This document shows, piece after piece, positions 63,925-64,000 of a stretch of 64,000 nt of DNA. Source of the DNA: Kosakonia arachidis (GTDB lineage: Bacteria > Pseudomonadota > Gammaproteobacteria > Enterobacterales > Enterobacteriaceae); contig NZ_FPAU01000006.1 in the NCBI RefSeq assembly GCF_900116535.1, positions 107,912 to 171,911 of the forward strand, written 5' to 3'. The position numbers and the translations under genes are program-made. Numbering within the stretch: the stretch's first letter is position 1; each line of letters opens with the position of its first letter. The notes beneath the pieces were generated by a model, which was not told the origin of the DNA, made no database searches, and worked only from the letters and a program-made list of their open reading frames with translations.

Positions 63925-64000
63925 TGGTGGGTCGTGCAGGATTCGAACCTGCGACCAATTGATTAAAAGTCAACTGCTCTACCAACTGAGCTAACGACCC
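63925..64000 (-). tRNA. lysV: tRNA-Lys(UUU)
   Basis: A complete 76-nt tRNA gene with encoded CCA, from 64000 (5') to 63925 (3'). Acceptor stem GGGTCGT/ACGACCC, D-loop AGCTCAGTTGGTAGAGC, anticodon loop CTTTTAA (anticodon UUU), T-loop GGTTCGAATCC. It ends at the window edge; in E. coli this tRNA follows valUXY and is called lysV by position, so other tRNA genes may precede it outside the window. Confidence 0.97.

Noticed and set aside
63719..63985. 88-codon frame through tRNA-Lys and its repeat
   Set aside because: It is the translation of a tRNA gene and its duplicated 3' end, a common artefact.
63925..64000. Phage or island attachment at tRNA-Lys inside the window
   Set aside because: No integrase or phage gene is present between the repeats or nearby; only the 3'-end duplication is visible.

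Overview
The window is 64 kb of core chromosome from a member of the Enterobacteriaceae. From uraA to a tRNA-Lys gene, the gene content and order follow the E. coli segment between uraA and lysV, read in the opposite direction. Protein identities look high throughout. The ERIC and REP repeats and the absence of several E. coli loci (narQ, eut, ucpA, xapABR, yfeN) point to a non-Escherichia genus of the Enterobacter/Kosakonia type. I cannot fix the genus from the sequence alone. I see no prophage, insertion sequence, CRISPR array or plasmid functions.

Layout. 1-5346: end of uraA, hda (replication control), an ArsC-family gene, bepA (outer-membrane quality control), perM and focB (formate channel). 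5470-18475: hyfR and the complete ten-gene hyfABCDEFGHIJ operon for hydrogenase-4/formate hydrogenlyase-2, with a well-formed sigma-54 promoter in front of hyfA. 18745-28229: bcp, gcvR, dapA-bamC, purC (with a PurR box), ypfJ, tmcA, ypfH, ypfN, dapE and yffB. 28288-32413: an enlarged ERIC repeat, a GNAT acetyltransferase, the 19-residue gene ypfM and acrD, which has a BaeR-like box. 32862-42279: aegA, nudK, ypfG, tktB-talA and maeB. 42367-46844: hemF-amiA, ypeA-yfeZ, yfeY and yfeX. 47008-57604: the sulfate/thiosulfate cluster cysPTWA-cysM, pdxK, the ptsHI-crr phosphotransferase operon, cysK and cysZ. 57832-63128: zipA, ligA, ypeB, yfeH and yfeR. 63119-64000: a FlxA-like gene, a duplicated tRNA 3' end and tRNA-Lys(UUU).

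How the genes work together. FocB, HyfA-J and HyfR form one fermentative module that moves formate and turns it into H2 and CO2 through a membrane-bound, complex I-like hydrogenase. AegA is also associated with anaerobic life. The cys genes import sulfate or thiosulfate (CysPTWA, CysZ) and incorporate it into cysteine (CysK, CysM). PtsH, PtsI and Crr supply phosphate to all sugar PTS permeases and signal carbon status. TktB, TalA and MaeB handle pentose phosphate and malate carbon.

The most notable observations lie at the edges of the core genes. They are: a sigma-28 (FliA) type promoter with a perfect -10 element directly before the FlxA-like gene; a 140-bp-period duplication of the tRNA-Lys 3' end with its terminator; palindromes at both ends of the hyf operon that may be HyfR/FhlA operators; an ERIC element carrying a structured insert of about 79 bp; and the acrD promoter, which combines a BaeR-like box with a second palindrome. 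I did not find a convincing wholly new multi-gene system here.
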